From Elusimicrobia bacterium CG08_land_8_20_14_0_20_44_26 (GTDB lineage Bacteria > CG03): a stretch of 18,497 nt of DNA. The translations under genes and the position numbers were made by a program. The notes under the pieces were generated by a model that saw nothing but the letters and a program-made list of their open reading frames with translations, did not search any database and was not told where the DNA came from. How positions within the stretch are numbered: position 1 is the first letter of the stretch; the number at the start of each line of letters is the position of its first letter. Of this stretch, positions 7,753-14,901 are shown in pieces. The stretch lies in contig PEXM01000027.1 of the NCBI GenBank assembly GCA_002779055.1, positions 1-18,497 of the forward strand, in the 5' to 3' direction.

Positions 7753-8771
7753 TGATTCTCGTTTTAACGCTTGTTTGCCTTCTTTTTCTCTCCGGTATTT
7801 TTTCATCTATGGAGACCTCTCTTGCCACACTGAACAAGGCGAAGATAAAAGCTCTTTTCATCTCTTCAAAGATGAAGATATTCAAGGACTGGATTACATC
7901 TCCCTCGTCAGTGTATTCAACGATTCTCATAGGCAATAACCTTGTGAATATTTCATTCAGTTCTCTGCTCTCGTTTGTCGTGATTGAATGGTCTCATCGC
8001 CGCGGTTTATCGGCAGGCGCCTCCGTAGCAGTCGCTCTTGCGGCGACGACCTCGCTCATTCTCTTCTTCGGCGAGATAATGCCGAAAAATATCGCAACGA
8101 CTTATCCGAGGCAAGTAAGCGAGAACGTCGGATGGATACTGAACATTTTCAGGATAGCGCTTTTACCTTTCACCGAAACGATAACGGTATTTTCAAACTG
8201 GATTATAGGTTATAAGTCACCTTCCCGGGATTTACTGATAAGCAGGGGCGACATCGGGGAATTGTCAAAAACTCTTGCAGCGGATGACCGTTCTTCAAAG
8301 ATCATCTCAAAAATTCTTACGCTCAGTCAGAAAAAAGTTTCGGAAATAATGACGCCGCGGCGTGAAATCATAGGCATTGACCTTTCAAAAAGCACGGAAA
8401 AGATAAGGGAACTGATTACGGATTCCGGCGTTTCGCGTTTCCCCGCCTATTACGGAAGTTTGAAGAATCTCGCAGGTATTATTTATACGAGAGAGATTGT
8501 CACATCCGCCATACTCGGTGTCCATGAAGATTTCAGGCGTTATATTCACAGACCTTTTTTTATAGAGTCCGAAACATCTCTTCTGGCCGCATACAGAAAT
8601 ATGCTCAAAAACAGGGTGCACATCGCTGTGGTTGAAGAAGCCGACAAAAAACTTGTGGGTATTGTGACGATGGAAAACCTTCTTGAGGAGATATTCGGCG
8701 AGATACTGGATGAGTATGATTTAAAGCGGTTTGCTCTCGCATCGGCGGCTCCGACGGAGGAACGGCGGTGA
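7749..8771 (+). CDS. CNNM (DUF21)/CBS-domain membrane protein, short form
   Basis: 340 aa. Residues 1-150 are a DUF21/CNNM transmembrane domain: ILVLTLVCLLFLSGIFSSME, IGNNLVNISFSS and FFGEIMPKNIA are family hallmarks. A CBS pair follows at about 195-320, with VSEIMTPRREIIGIDL and VHIAVVEEADKKLVGIVTMENLLEEIFGEI. It stops soon after the second CBS and lacks the C-terminal CorC/HlyC domain that its neighbour has. CNNM/CorC proteins are divalent-cation (Mg2+/Co2+) exporters regulated by nucleotide binding to the CBS pair; membrane location is clear, the ion is not. It overlaps ybeY and the next paralogue by 4 nt each. Confidence 0.88.
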   Translation: MMILVLTLVCLLFLSGIFSSMETSLATLNKAKIKALFISSKMKIFKDWITSPSSVYSTILIGNNLVNISFSSLLSFVVIEWSHRRGLSAGASVAVALAATTSLILFFGEIMPKNIATTYPRQVSENVGWILNIFRIALLPFTETITVFSNWIIGYKSPSRDLLISRGDIGELSKTLAADDRSSKIISKILTLSQKKVSEIMTPRREIIGIDLSKSTEKIRELITDSGVSRFPAYYGSLKNLAGIIYTREIVTSAILGVHEDFRRYIHRPFFIESETSLLAAYRNMLKNRVHIAVVEEADKKLVGIVTMENLLEEIFGEILDEYDLKRFALASAAPTEERR

Positions 8772-10018
8772 TTGTCTTGCTCTTGCTTCTGATTTCATTC
8801 GCATTTATGATGTATTTCGCGGGATGCGAAACAGCGCTTTGCTCTCTCACCCCGTTTCAGAAAGACAATATATTAAAAAAAGGCCGTAATGCTTCGTTGC
8901 GGGCTCTGGCTTTTTTTCTGGAACATCCTCACAATGTGCTTACGGCGATTATCATAGGCAATGCTATCTCCGTTGTCGTTGCGAGCGTTACTGTCCAGAT
9001 AATTTCGCTCGTCGTTGCCCGCCATGCGGACATCCCGCCCTCGCGCGTAAGCGCCATATTAAGCGGACTTCTTTTCGTGTTTGTCGTGTTTTTCGGCGAG
9101 ATAATACCAAAGACCGCCGCGAAAAAAAATCCGGAAAAATTCGCTTCCGTTACTCTGCCGTATCTGAGGCAAATAATATTTTTTTTGCAACCCTTGGCGT
9201 TTTTTCTTTTTTCGGTAAACCGCGGGATTCTTTCTCTTTTGGGTTTGAATCTTTCAAAGGCACTGCCGAGAACAAGCACTCAGGAATTTACCGAACTTTC
9301 CGAGACCGCATTTCTTGCGGGCAAGCTTTCGGTTGAAGAAAGGAGAATGATAAAAGGGGTTTTGGATTTTCCTGACAAGGAAGTGAGACAGGTTATGGTT
9401 CCTGAAGTTGAGATAAACGCTGTTGATATCAACTGGGGGCGGGAAAAAATTCTCAGGGAAATTGCAGGATACAATCATTCAAGAATCCCCGTTTATTCGG
9501 GTTCGCTGGATAACATCAAAGGGCTTATATACACGAAGGACATTATGAGCGTGCTGAATTACGGGCCGCTTTTCATAATCAACGATATTATCCGTCCCCC
9601 TTCGTTTGTTCCGGAAATGGCGCCCGTTGAAACTCTGCTCAAAAATTTTATGCAGGGGCGAGAACATCTTTCTATTGTGGTGGACGAATACGGAAGGGTT
9701 ACGGGGCTCATTACGCTTGAGGATGTTCTTGAAGAAATAACCGGAGATATTTTTGACGAATTTGATAAAGAAACGCTTTATAAAAAAGAAAAGGACGGCT
9801 CTTATATTATTCCGGCGCAGGAAGATGTGGACCGCGTTAATGACAAACTCGGCATTGACCTTCCGGAAGAACTCGCCGAATCCATAGGCGGTCTTATCCT
9901 GGAGAAACTCAATTACCTGCCGAAAAAAGGGGAAAAAGTGACGTTCGGAAAGGTCGTTCTTGAAATTGAAAGCGCCGGAAGGCAGATGATAAAAACCGTC
10001 CGCGTGATAAAAAAATAG
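8768..10018 (+). CDS. CNNM (DUF21)/CBS/CorC-HlyC membrane protein, full-length form
   Basis: 416 aa from a GTG that overlaps the preceding stop (GTGA). The DUF21 membrane domain covers about 1-170 (motif IIGNAISVVVASV, FFGEIIPKTAAKK). The CBS pair covers about 200-325 (VRQVMVPEVEINAVD, LSIVVDEYGRVTGLITLED). The C-terminal CorC/HlyC domain is at about 335-416 (IIPAQEDVDRVNDKLGIDLP ... EKVTFGKVVLEIES). It is a second, longer copy beside a shorter one, so the two may form a hetero-oligomer or have different cargo; this is inference. The cation-efflux role is by family. Eight nt separate it from recO. Confidence 0.9.
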   Translation: MIVLLLLLISFAFMMYFAGCETALCSLTPFQKDNILKKGRNASLRALAFFLEHPHNVLTAIIIGNAISVVVASVTVQIISLVVARHADIPPSRVSAILSGLLFVFVVFFGEIIPKTAAKKNPEKFASVTLPYLRQIIFFLQPLAFFLFSVNRGILSLLGLNLSKALPRTSTQEFTELSETAFLAGKLSVEERRMIKGVLDFPDKEVRQVMVPEVEINAVDINWGREKILREIAGYNHSRIPVYSGSLDNIKGLIYTKDIMSVLNYGPLFIINDIIRPPSFVPEMAPVETLLKNFMQGREHLSIVVDEYGRVTGLITLEDVLEEITGDIFDEFDKETLYKKEKDGSYIIPAQEDVDRVNDKLGIDLPEELAESIGGLILEKLNYLPKKGEKVTFGKVVLEIESAGRQMIKTVRVIKK

Positions 10019-10026
10019 CGTCCTGT

Positions 10027-10635
10027 ATGAGAATATATAAAACAAAGGCAATAGTTCTGGACAATGTCTCTAATGGATTTAACCGCAACAAAGTTGTTCT
10101 TTTCACGGAGAATTTCGGGAAGATAATTTTAAAACTCACGGGTTACGGCCGCAGTCCCAATCACTGGGCCGGCGTGTTTGACGCCGCTAATATTCTCGGC
10201 ATTTCGTTTACGAAACGCGGAAATTTTTATGTGGTGACCGGCTGGGAGCTTGTTCATTTTTCTCCCGATAGAAGCATCGGGGATTTCGCCGTTAAAGAAC
10301 TCATCCTTGAAGTGGCAAACGAGATTATTCCCCTCTCTGACCCTGACAGCAATTTGTTCAGATGGCTTTCATGGAGCATAAAAAACATAAGTGTTTCTAC
10401 CGCCTGCGTTTTTCTTGCCAGAATTATTTATCAGGGCGGATTTATGGACTTCGCTGATTCCGATTTAAGAAAACTCCTGAGCGCGAATTTTGCGGCCTTT
10501 ATAAAAGAAAAATTACCCGAGGAGGTTGACGGCATAATGAAAAAAGAAGTAAGTTTTATTGAGGGCTTTACCGGAAAGGACATAAAAAGTTATTCGCTGT
10601 ATCAGGAAACGTGCAAAAAATTTCCTATCGTATAA
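10027..10635 (+). CDS. recO: DNA repair protein RecO
   Basis: 202 aa. The N-terminal OB-fold pattern of RecO is visible (KTKAIVLDNV, KVVLFTENFGKIILKLTGYG), followed by the helical C-terminal part. RecO loads RecA together with RecR, which is encoded in this window at 13376. It is shorter than the usual 230-260 aa and has no zinc-binding Cys cluster, a feature absent from some RecO proteins. No strong Shine-Dalgarno is seen. Position after the ybeY/CNNM block matches the common bacterial order. A diverged paralogue is possible but less likely. Confidence 0.75.
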   Translation: MRIYKTKAIVLDNVSNGFNRNKVVLFTENFGKIILKLTGYGRSPNHWAGVFDAANILGISFTKRGNFYVVTGWELVHFSPDRSIGDFAVKELILEVANEIIPLSDPDSNLFRWLSWSIKNISVSTACVFLARIIYQGGFMDFADSDLRKLLSANFAAFIKEKLPEEVDGIMKKEVSFIEGFTGKDIKSYSLYQETCKKFPIV

Positions 10636-10636
10636 T
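10631..10636 (+). promoter_or_regulatory. Possible internal -10 element before ybgC
   Basis: A perfect TATAAT overlaps the recO stop codon and ends 6 nt before the ybgC ATG, the same spacing as at 4267-4279. No good -35 is visible at 16-18 bp upstream, so activity is uncertain. Confidence 0.4.
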
Positions 10637-10642
10637 ACGTAA

Positions 10643-11026
10643 ATGGAAATAAAAATCTATTATCAGGACACTGACTGCGGCGGCGTTGTTTATTACGCCA
10701 ATTACCTCGTTTACTTTGAGCGCGCCCGCACCGAATACCTTCTGAAAAAAGGCGTTGATATCCGACGTCTCGCCGACGAGGGAATATTTTTTCTCGTCCG
10801 CCGCGCGGAGATTGAATACAAAAGCCCCGCGCGATACGGCGAAACGCTGGTTGTTAAAACGGAGCCGCGGGAAATATCCAGAGCTTCAATAGACCTGAAA
10901 TATACTGTGACGGAGAAGAGCAAAAAGTATCTTATAGTAGCCGGTTCAACGCTTCTTGCGTGTGTCGGCAGGGATATGAAACCTCGGCGCCTTCCGGACG
11001 GGATTTTAAAACTCAAAGCAGATTAA
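10643..11026 (+). CDS. YbgC/FadM-type acyl-CoA thioesterase (4HBT hot-dog fold)
   Basis: 127 aa, typical length. YYQDTDCGGVVYYANYLVYF at residues 6-25, followed by ERARTEYL, is the active-site region of the YbgC branch, with D11 as the probable catalytic Asp. The residue that is normally His after GGVVY is Tyr here (Y18). These enzymes hydrolyse acyl-CoA thioesters in the cytoplasm; YbgC is often linked to phospholipid metabolism and to tol-pal loci, but no tol genes are present here. No Shine-Dalgarno precedes the ATG. It is the last gene of the operon, converging with the macro-domain gene. Confidence 0.88.
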   Translation: MEIKIYYQDTDCGGVVYYANYLVYFERARTEYLLKKGVDIRRLADEGIFFLVRRAEIEYKSPARYGETLVVKTEPREISRASIDLKYTVTEKSKKYLIVAGSTLLACVGRDMKPRRLPDGILKLKAD

Positions 11027-11175
11027 ATAAAATTATCTGAAGGGCGAGCAAATACGGGCGGCATTAAAGCCATAGAGAAGAAAGATAAAAGAAAAAGGAA
11101 ATTGATGAAAAAATTACCGCAGGATAAAATATTTTTTAAAAGTCAAAATCGAAATGTTTTTTCAGTTGACCCTTC

Positions 11176-11730
11176 TTATTTCTTTGTTTGTGTGGGGAAG
11201 ATTTCTTTAAGAGTATTTTTATGCACGGTGAAAGAAAAATCGTTATAGAGAACTATTCTCACCAGTTTGATTTTTGTTCCGGCGCTTTTCAAATAATCAA
11301 TTATGGTTTTAAGAGCAATTTCTGCCGCCTCTTTTAAGGGATAGCCGAACGCTCCTGTGCTTAATGCCGGGAAAGAAATTGATTTTACCCCGTTTTTATC
11401 GGCGACTTTCAACGAATTTAGATAAGAATTCTTTAAGAGTTCAGCATCGTTTTTTGAACTGCCGTAAACAGGGCCTACTGTATGAATTACAAACTTATTG
11501 GGAAGGTTATACGCTTTGGTTATTTTTGCATCCCCCGTATCGCATCCCCCGAGTTTTTTGCACTCCTCCCATAATTCGGGTCCAGATGCTCTGTGTATGG
11601 CGCCCGCCACTCCTCCGCCGGGGGCTAATCTTTTGTTTGCCGCATTAACCACCGCCTCGGTATCCTGCATGGTAATATCCCCGAGCGCCAATTCCAATTT
11701 ACAATCGGAAATCTTAATTTTTGTCATCAT
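11176..11730 (-). CDS. Macro-domain (ADP-ribose-binding) protein
   Basis: 184 aa made of a single macro domain. LALGDITMQDTEAVVNAANK and APGGGVAGAIHRASG form the ADP-ribose pocket, and KFVIHTVGPVYG and ISFPALSTGAFGYP are further hallmarks. Family members remove or read ADP-ribose marks, or hydrolyse O-acetyl-ADP-ribose. In the MacroD/YmdB group the glycine loop reads GGGVDGAIHRA with a catalytic Asp; here that Asp is Ala, so catalysis by that route is doubtful and an AF1521-like mode fits better. Two ATGs in a row begin it (11730 and 11727); no clear Shine-Dalgarno. The upstream 21-bp repeat contains GGGATAAAT, which could serve as its -10. It stands alone, with no DarT-like toxin beside it. 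Confidence 0.88.
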   Translation of the reverse strand: MMTKIKISDCKLELALGDITMQDTEAVVNAANKRLAPGGGVAGAIHRASGPELWEECKKLGGCDTGDAKITKAYNLPNKFVIHTVGPVYGSSKNDAELLKNSYLNSLKVADKNGVKSISFPALSTGAFGYPLKEAAEIALKTIIDYLKSAGTKIKLVRIVLYNDFSFTVHKNTLKEIFPTQTKK

Positions 11731-11732
11731 TA

Positions 11733-11753
11733 ATTTATCCCATTTTTTGCAAT
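11733..11753. repeat. 21-bp interspersed repeat, copy 2
   Basis: Identical to 4147-4167. On the minus strand it supplies GATAAA close to the start of the macro-domain gene, with TTGCAC 17 bp further upstream, so it may double as promoter DNA. Confidence 0.7.
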
Positions 11754-11833
11754 TTTGTGCAATAATAAATAAATTTATTTTAGCACATTTTTTGATTATG
11801 TAAAATATTTTCTGCAGAATTTCAAAAGAAATT

Positions 11834-11863
11834 TTGACAGTTTGAATATTTTTAAGTTAAAAT
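11834..11863 (+). promoter_or_regulatory. dnaX-recR promoter
   Basis: TTGACA at 11834-11839 and TAAAAT at 11858-11863, 18 bp apart. The -10 ends 5 nt before the dnaX ATG, so the transcript is predicted leaderless. Confidence 0.7.
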
Positions 11864-11868
11864 AAAGT

Positions 11869-13383
11869 ATGTCTCACTTTGTCATAGCCAGAAAATACAG
11901 GCCTTCAAATTTCGGAGAAGTTATCGGTCAGGACTCTGCCACACAGACGCTCTCAAACGCCATACTTAACGGTAAAATCGCCCACGCTTATCTTTTTTCC
12001 GGTCCCAGGGGCGTGGGAAAGACGACAACCGCCAGAATTATGGCAAAAGCCGTTAACTGCGAAAAATATCCCTCGCGGGAGCCCTGCAACAAATGCGCTT
12101 CTTGTATTGAAATAAATGCGGGAAGCGCGCTTGATATCATAGAAATTGACGCGGCGAGCAACCGCGGTATAGACGATATAAAAAATTTGCGCGAAAATGT
12201 GGCGTTCGCACCTGCCTCCTCCCGTTATAAAGTTTACGTCATCGACGAGGCGCACCAGATTACCGCCGACGCCTTCAACGCCCTCCTCAAAACTCTTGAG
12301 GAACCGCCGCCATACATCATTTTTATTCTGGCGACAACCGCGCCCGAGAAAGTCCCCGCGACGATTCTGTCGCGTTGCCAGCATTTCAAATTCAGACTTG
12401 TCAGAGACGAGGAAATAAAGATGAACCTCAAAAAGATATCGTCCGCCGAAAAAGTGAAAATAACCAATGAGGCGCTTGATTTAATTTGCGATGAAGCCGC
12501 GGGCTCACCGAGGGATGCCCAGAGCGTTTTAGAACAAGCCATTTCTGCTTCGCAGAAAGAAGAAATAGGAGCAAGGCAAATAGAATTTATTCTCGGTCTT
12601 GTTGAAGCGAAAAAAATTGACGAAATACTGAATGCGGTTTCAAAAAAAGATATAAAGAGCGCTTTTAAAATTATAGACGAAATTTACAAAGGCGGCTATA
12701 GCTTGCAGCAGTTCACGAGGAAGATTCTGATGAAACTCAGAAAAATTCTGGCCTCTAAAATTGCGGGAGAAAAAACGGGGCTCTTTGAGGATGCCTCATC
12801 CGACCGGATTTACTGGATGTTAGAGTGTCTGTGTTCTGCGGAACGGGAGATGAAATGGAGCGAATTCCCGAAGATTATACTTGAACTTTGCGTGTATAAA
12901 ATATCTTCTGATTTTATTTCGATAGAGGAAGCCATTGCCGCCGCGCCAGCATCATATGCGGATGAGGATGAAGTTTCCCGTCAGGAAGAAAAAGAAAAAC
13001 CGGTAGAAGAAGAGAAAAACCACAACGGCAAAGCCCCTTCAAAAATTCTTGAGCTTTTGGAAAATAAATGCGGGGCGGTGGGGCAATTGTTTAGGTTGGC
13101 TCAGAAGATTTCGCCGGAAAGCGGTAGTTTATACTGCGAGTTTGGCGCCTCAAACGAATTACAGGCGAAGAGGATAATAGCGAACAGTGAAATCATTGAA
13201 AAAGTTCTTCACGAAAACGGTTACGCTCTTACGCTTGATGTGGCGATTGTTATGCCGAAAGGCGGAGGGCAGACCCCAGCGGAAAAAATAACAGAAGCCA
13301 AACAGCTTGAGATAGAAGAGCCCATAATAACGAAACTTCACGCGATTGTCGGCGGAGAACTTGAAGGTCCTGCCGATGAGTAG
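11869..13383 (+). CDS. dnaX: DNA polymerase III subunit gamma/tau
   Basis: 504 aa. The AAA+ module begins FVIARKYRPSNFGEVIGQ and shows Walker A GPRGVGKT (45-52), a C-x8-C-x2-C-x2-C zinc site (C64, C73, C76, C79), Walker B VYVIDEAHQI, and the SRC motif (ILSRCQHFKFR). The lid and domain III follow to about 370. A Glu/Lys-rich linker (about 375-395) leads to a shorter C-terminal domain. The protein is the clamp-loader ATPase that opens the sliding clamp and tethers the polymerase in the replisome. No Shine-Dalgarno; the promoter -10 is 5 nt away. The 3' end overlaps recR by 8 nt, a very common pairing. No YbaB/EbfC gene lies between them. Confidence 0.95.
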   Translation: MSHFVIARKYRPSNFGEVIGQDSATQTLSNAILNGKIAHAYLFSGPRGVGKTTTARIMAKAVNCEKYPSREPCNKCASCIEINAGSALDIIEIDAASNRGIDDIKNLRENVAFAPASSRYKVYVIDEAHQITADAFNALLKTLEEPPPYIIFILATTAPEKVPATILSRCQHFKFRLVRDEEIKMNLKKISSAEKVKITNEALDLICDEAAGSPRDAQSVLEQAISASQKEEIGARQIEFILGLVEAKKIDEILNAVSKKDIKSAFKIIDEIYKGGYSLQQFTRKILMKLRKILASKIAGEKTGLFEDASSDRIYWMLECLCSAEREMKWSEFPKIILELCVYKISSDFISIEEAIAAAPASYADEDEVSRQEEKEKPVEEEKNHNGKAPSKILELLENKCGAVGQLFRLAQKISPESGSLYCEFGASNELQAKRIIANSEIIEKVLHENGYALTLDVAIVMPKGGGQTPAEKITEAKQLEIEEPIITKLHAIVGGELEGPADE

Positions 13384-13981
13384 TATTCTGAGGTGCCTTG
13401 AGCGGCTTAAAGAGGCGTTTTATGCTCTGCCTTCAGTCACTCCGAAAGGCGCCGCTAAACTCGCAACCGATTTTATAAAACTTTCTCAAGAAGAGCGGGT
13501 AAAATTTATGAATGAAATTTCTCAGGCGTCCCAGAGCATAAAAATATGCGCCGTCTGCGGAAATTTTTCAACCGCCGATATATGCGACATCTGTTCGGAC
13601 ACCGGCCGCAGGGATGAAGTCGTTTGCGTCGTGGAGGATGTAATGGACGTGACGGCTCTTGAAGACGCCGGTTTTGACGGGAAATACCATGTGCTCGGCG
13701 GCAGAATAGACCCTCTCAATAAAGTTATGCCGGACGATTTGAATATAGCGGCTCTCTTCAAACGCCTCGCCGAGGGGAAAATAAAGGAAGTGATTATCGG
13801 GACGAACCTCAACAGGAAAGGAGCAGCCACGGCGAGGTATATTTTTAACGAGATAAAACGGAATTTCGGAAATATCACCGTCACGCAGCCCGCGCACGGT
13901 CTTTCGGAGGGCTCGGAAATAATATACGTGAATCCGCAGACGCTGAAAGAAGCTGTTGAAAGAAGAACCTCATTTCAGTAA
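13376..13981 (+). CDS. recR: Recombination mediator protein RecR
   Basis: 201 aa. I chose the ATG at 13376 because GAAGG lies about 8 nt upstream and the usual SSILRCLERLKEAF start follows; an upstream ATG at 13346 would add ten residues inside dnaX. Visible are an N-terminal helix-hairpin-helix region, the C4 zinc site CAVC ... CDIC (about 57-72), and the Toprim domain (VVCVVEDVMDVTALE, YHVLGGRIDPLNKVMPDDL). RecR acts with RecO to load RecA at gaps. Translation is coupled to dnaX by the 8-nt overlap. Confidence 0.95.
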   Translation: MSSILRCLERLKEAFYALPSVTPKGAAKLATDFIKLSQEERVKFMNEISQASQSIKICAVCGNFSTADICDICSDTGRRDEVVCVVEDVMDVTALEDAGFDGKYHVLGGRIDPLNKVMPDDLNIAALFKRLAEGKIKEVIIGTNLNRKGAATARYIFNEIKRNFGNITVTQPAHGLSEGSEIIYVNPQTLKEAVERRTSFQ

Positions 13982-13983
13982 AG

Positions 13984-14012
13984 AAATGGGGTCAGGTCTT
14001 GAAAGTTGAAAC
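13984..14012. repeat. REP/RAYT-like intergenic scrap
   Basis: The stretch after recR, with TGGGGTCAGGTCTTGAAA at its core, resembles the conserved GGGGTCAGGTC repeats that RAYT transposases mobilise in many environmental genomes. Recognition is from memory of such repeats. It abuts the CRISPR array. Confidence 0.45.
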
Positions 14013-14020
14013 TTTTTTCG

Positions 14021-14248
14021 GTTTCAATTCCTCGTAGGTAGGTTATAAACTATTTGGCACTGTTATATTTTCGGCGTTATAAACTAGTTTCAATTCCTCA
14101 TAGGTAGGCTATAAACCACTGTTTCAAAACGGGGCGCCGATTTCTCACCCGCGTTTCAATTCCTCATAGGTAGGCTATAAACAAGTGAATTGCGAAAAAT
14201 AATAAGATGGGTTATTCAGTTTCAATTCCTCATAGGTAGGCTATAAAC
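14021..14248 (-). CRISPR. CRISPR array, 4 repeats and 3 spacers
   Basis: Four 30-bp repeats at 14021-14050, 14087-14116, 14153-14182 and 14219-14248, separated by three unrelated spacers of exactly 36 bp. The last three repeats are identical; the first has two changes. Read on the minus strand the repeat starts GTTTATAGCC and ends GGAATTGAAAC, giving the ATTGAAAC 8-nt tag typical of type I-B and related type III crRNAs. The altered repeat is therefore leader-distal, as expected, and the leader is on the right. No effector genes, cas6, cas1 or cas2 are in the window, so processing would depend on genes elsewhere. The spacers match nothing that I can see in this window. Confidence 0.95.
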
Positions 14249-14426
14249 CCTTTTTTGCCGACGGACTCACATGTGCATGTCAAAGAACATCTTCTATAAA
14301 TATTTTCATCATAAATATACATTTTTCGTCAATGATTTGCAACAATTCTAATTTTGTCAATGTTCGGAGCGCTTTACGCTATTTTAGTTTGACAGAATTA
14401 AATGATATTACTTTCGCCCCCTTTTT
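14249..14426 (-). promoter_or_regulatory. Probable CRISPR leader
   Basis: AT-rich, gene-free 178 bp between the leader-proximal repeat and the end of the truncated cas4. On the minus strand it holds TTGACA-like boxes (complement of 14327-14332 and 14356-14361) but no clear matching -10. Three-frame reading of the minus strand shows no cas1 or cas2 fragment that I recognise. Confidence 0.5.
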
Positions 14427-14813
14427 CTATTCCCATCGTTTCTCTGCTGGTGTAATTTTTCGTCCTGAAAATATAAAAAACAACGGAGTGACATTCAGCC
14501 CTTTCTTTTTCAGTCGCAGAAGATAGAAAGACAACTGCATCTCGGCCGACTTCAAAAAGCGGGATGATTTTTTGATTTCTCCGACGATGATTCGTTCCGC
14601 TCCTCGTTTTACCAGGTCGAATTTCAAATTCTCAAATTTTATCTCTTTTCTTTCTCTTGCGTAGGCATCGTCATGTAAAATCCGTGCAATCTCAAGAAAC
14701 GGATTGTCTTCAAACGGATTTATCTGCCGGCTCATCAGCCACACCTCCCGTCGGCAAATGTAATAATACCACACAAGCGTGCCGGTTATGTGCAGGATTG
14801 CATCAGGTCTCAT
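14427..14813 (-). pseudogene. cas4: Cas4 nuclease, truncated (copy A)
   Basis: 128 aa. It starts like type I Cas4, with ITGTLVWYYYICRREVWLMSR, and keeps the RecB-type nuclease residues: H47 (RILHD), D66 (KFDLV), E79-x-K81 (GEIKKS) and Q93...Y97 (QLSFY). The first iron-sulfur Cys (C20) is present. The protein ends at residue 128 with KRWE, and the C-terminal three-Cys cluster that completes the Fe-S site is absent; other frames do not contain it either. Cas4 normally trims prespacers together with Cas1-Cas2. Cas1 and cas2 should follow on this strand, but the CRISPR leader comes next, so a deletion probably removed the cas4 end, cas1 and cas2. The ATG lacks a Shine-Dalgarno. I class it as a remnant, although the nuclease core could still fold. 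Confidence 0.8.
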
Positions 14814-14840
14814 ATAACAACGGAATTAAAAAAGCGTAAT
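14707..14840. repeat. 134-bp direct repeat, left copy
   Basis: Aligned without gaps to 16370-16503, with 16 mismatches by hand count. It covers the first 36 codons of cas4 and the end of a short upstream reading frame. Flanks diverge beyond it, with weak residual similarity on both sides. Confidence 0.9.
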
Positions 14841-14880
14841 AGTCCGGGGCAAAATAAACTTCCTTGTTTTGATAGATCAT
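14803..14880 (-). other. Short reading frame ending just inside cas4
   Basis: A 25-codon frame from the ATG at 14880 ends in DYYAFLIPLLYET and overlaps the cas4 start by 11 nt. The other copy of the repeat keeps the same frame and ending as YYYAFLIPLLSET. This may be the tail of the gene that once preceded cas4. Its ATG overlaps the in-frame end that abiEii would have without its frameshift. Too short to name; it may be untranslated. Confidence 0.3.
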
Positions 14881-14901
14881 TTTTTGAATAAAGCCAAAAC
14901 C

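Noticed and set aside
9479..10051. Long minus-strand frame of 190 codons
   Set aside because: It is a shadow of the CNNM/CorC gene on the plus strand, which has clear domains throughout.
14332..14526. Plus-strand 64-codon open frame over the cas4 end and leader
   Set aside because: It is antisense to cas4 and the leader, has no ribosome binding site and shows no recognisable protein pattern.
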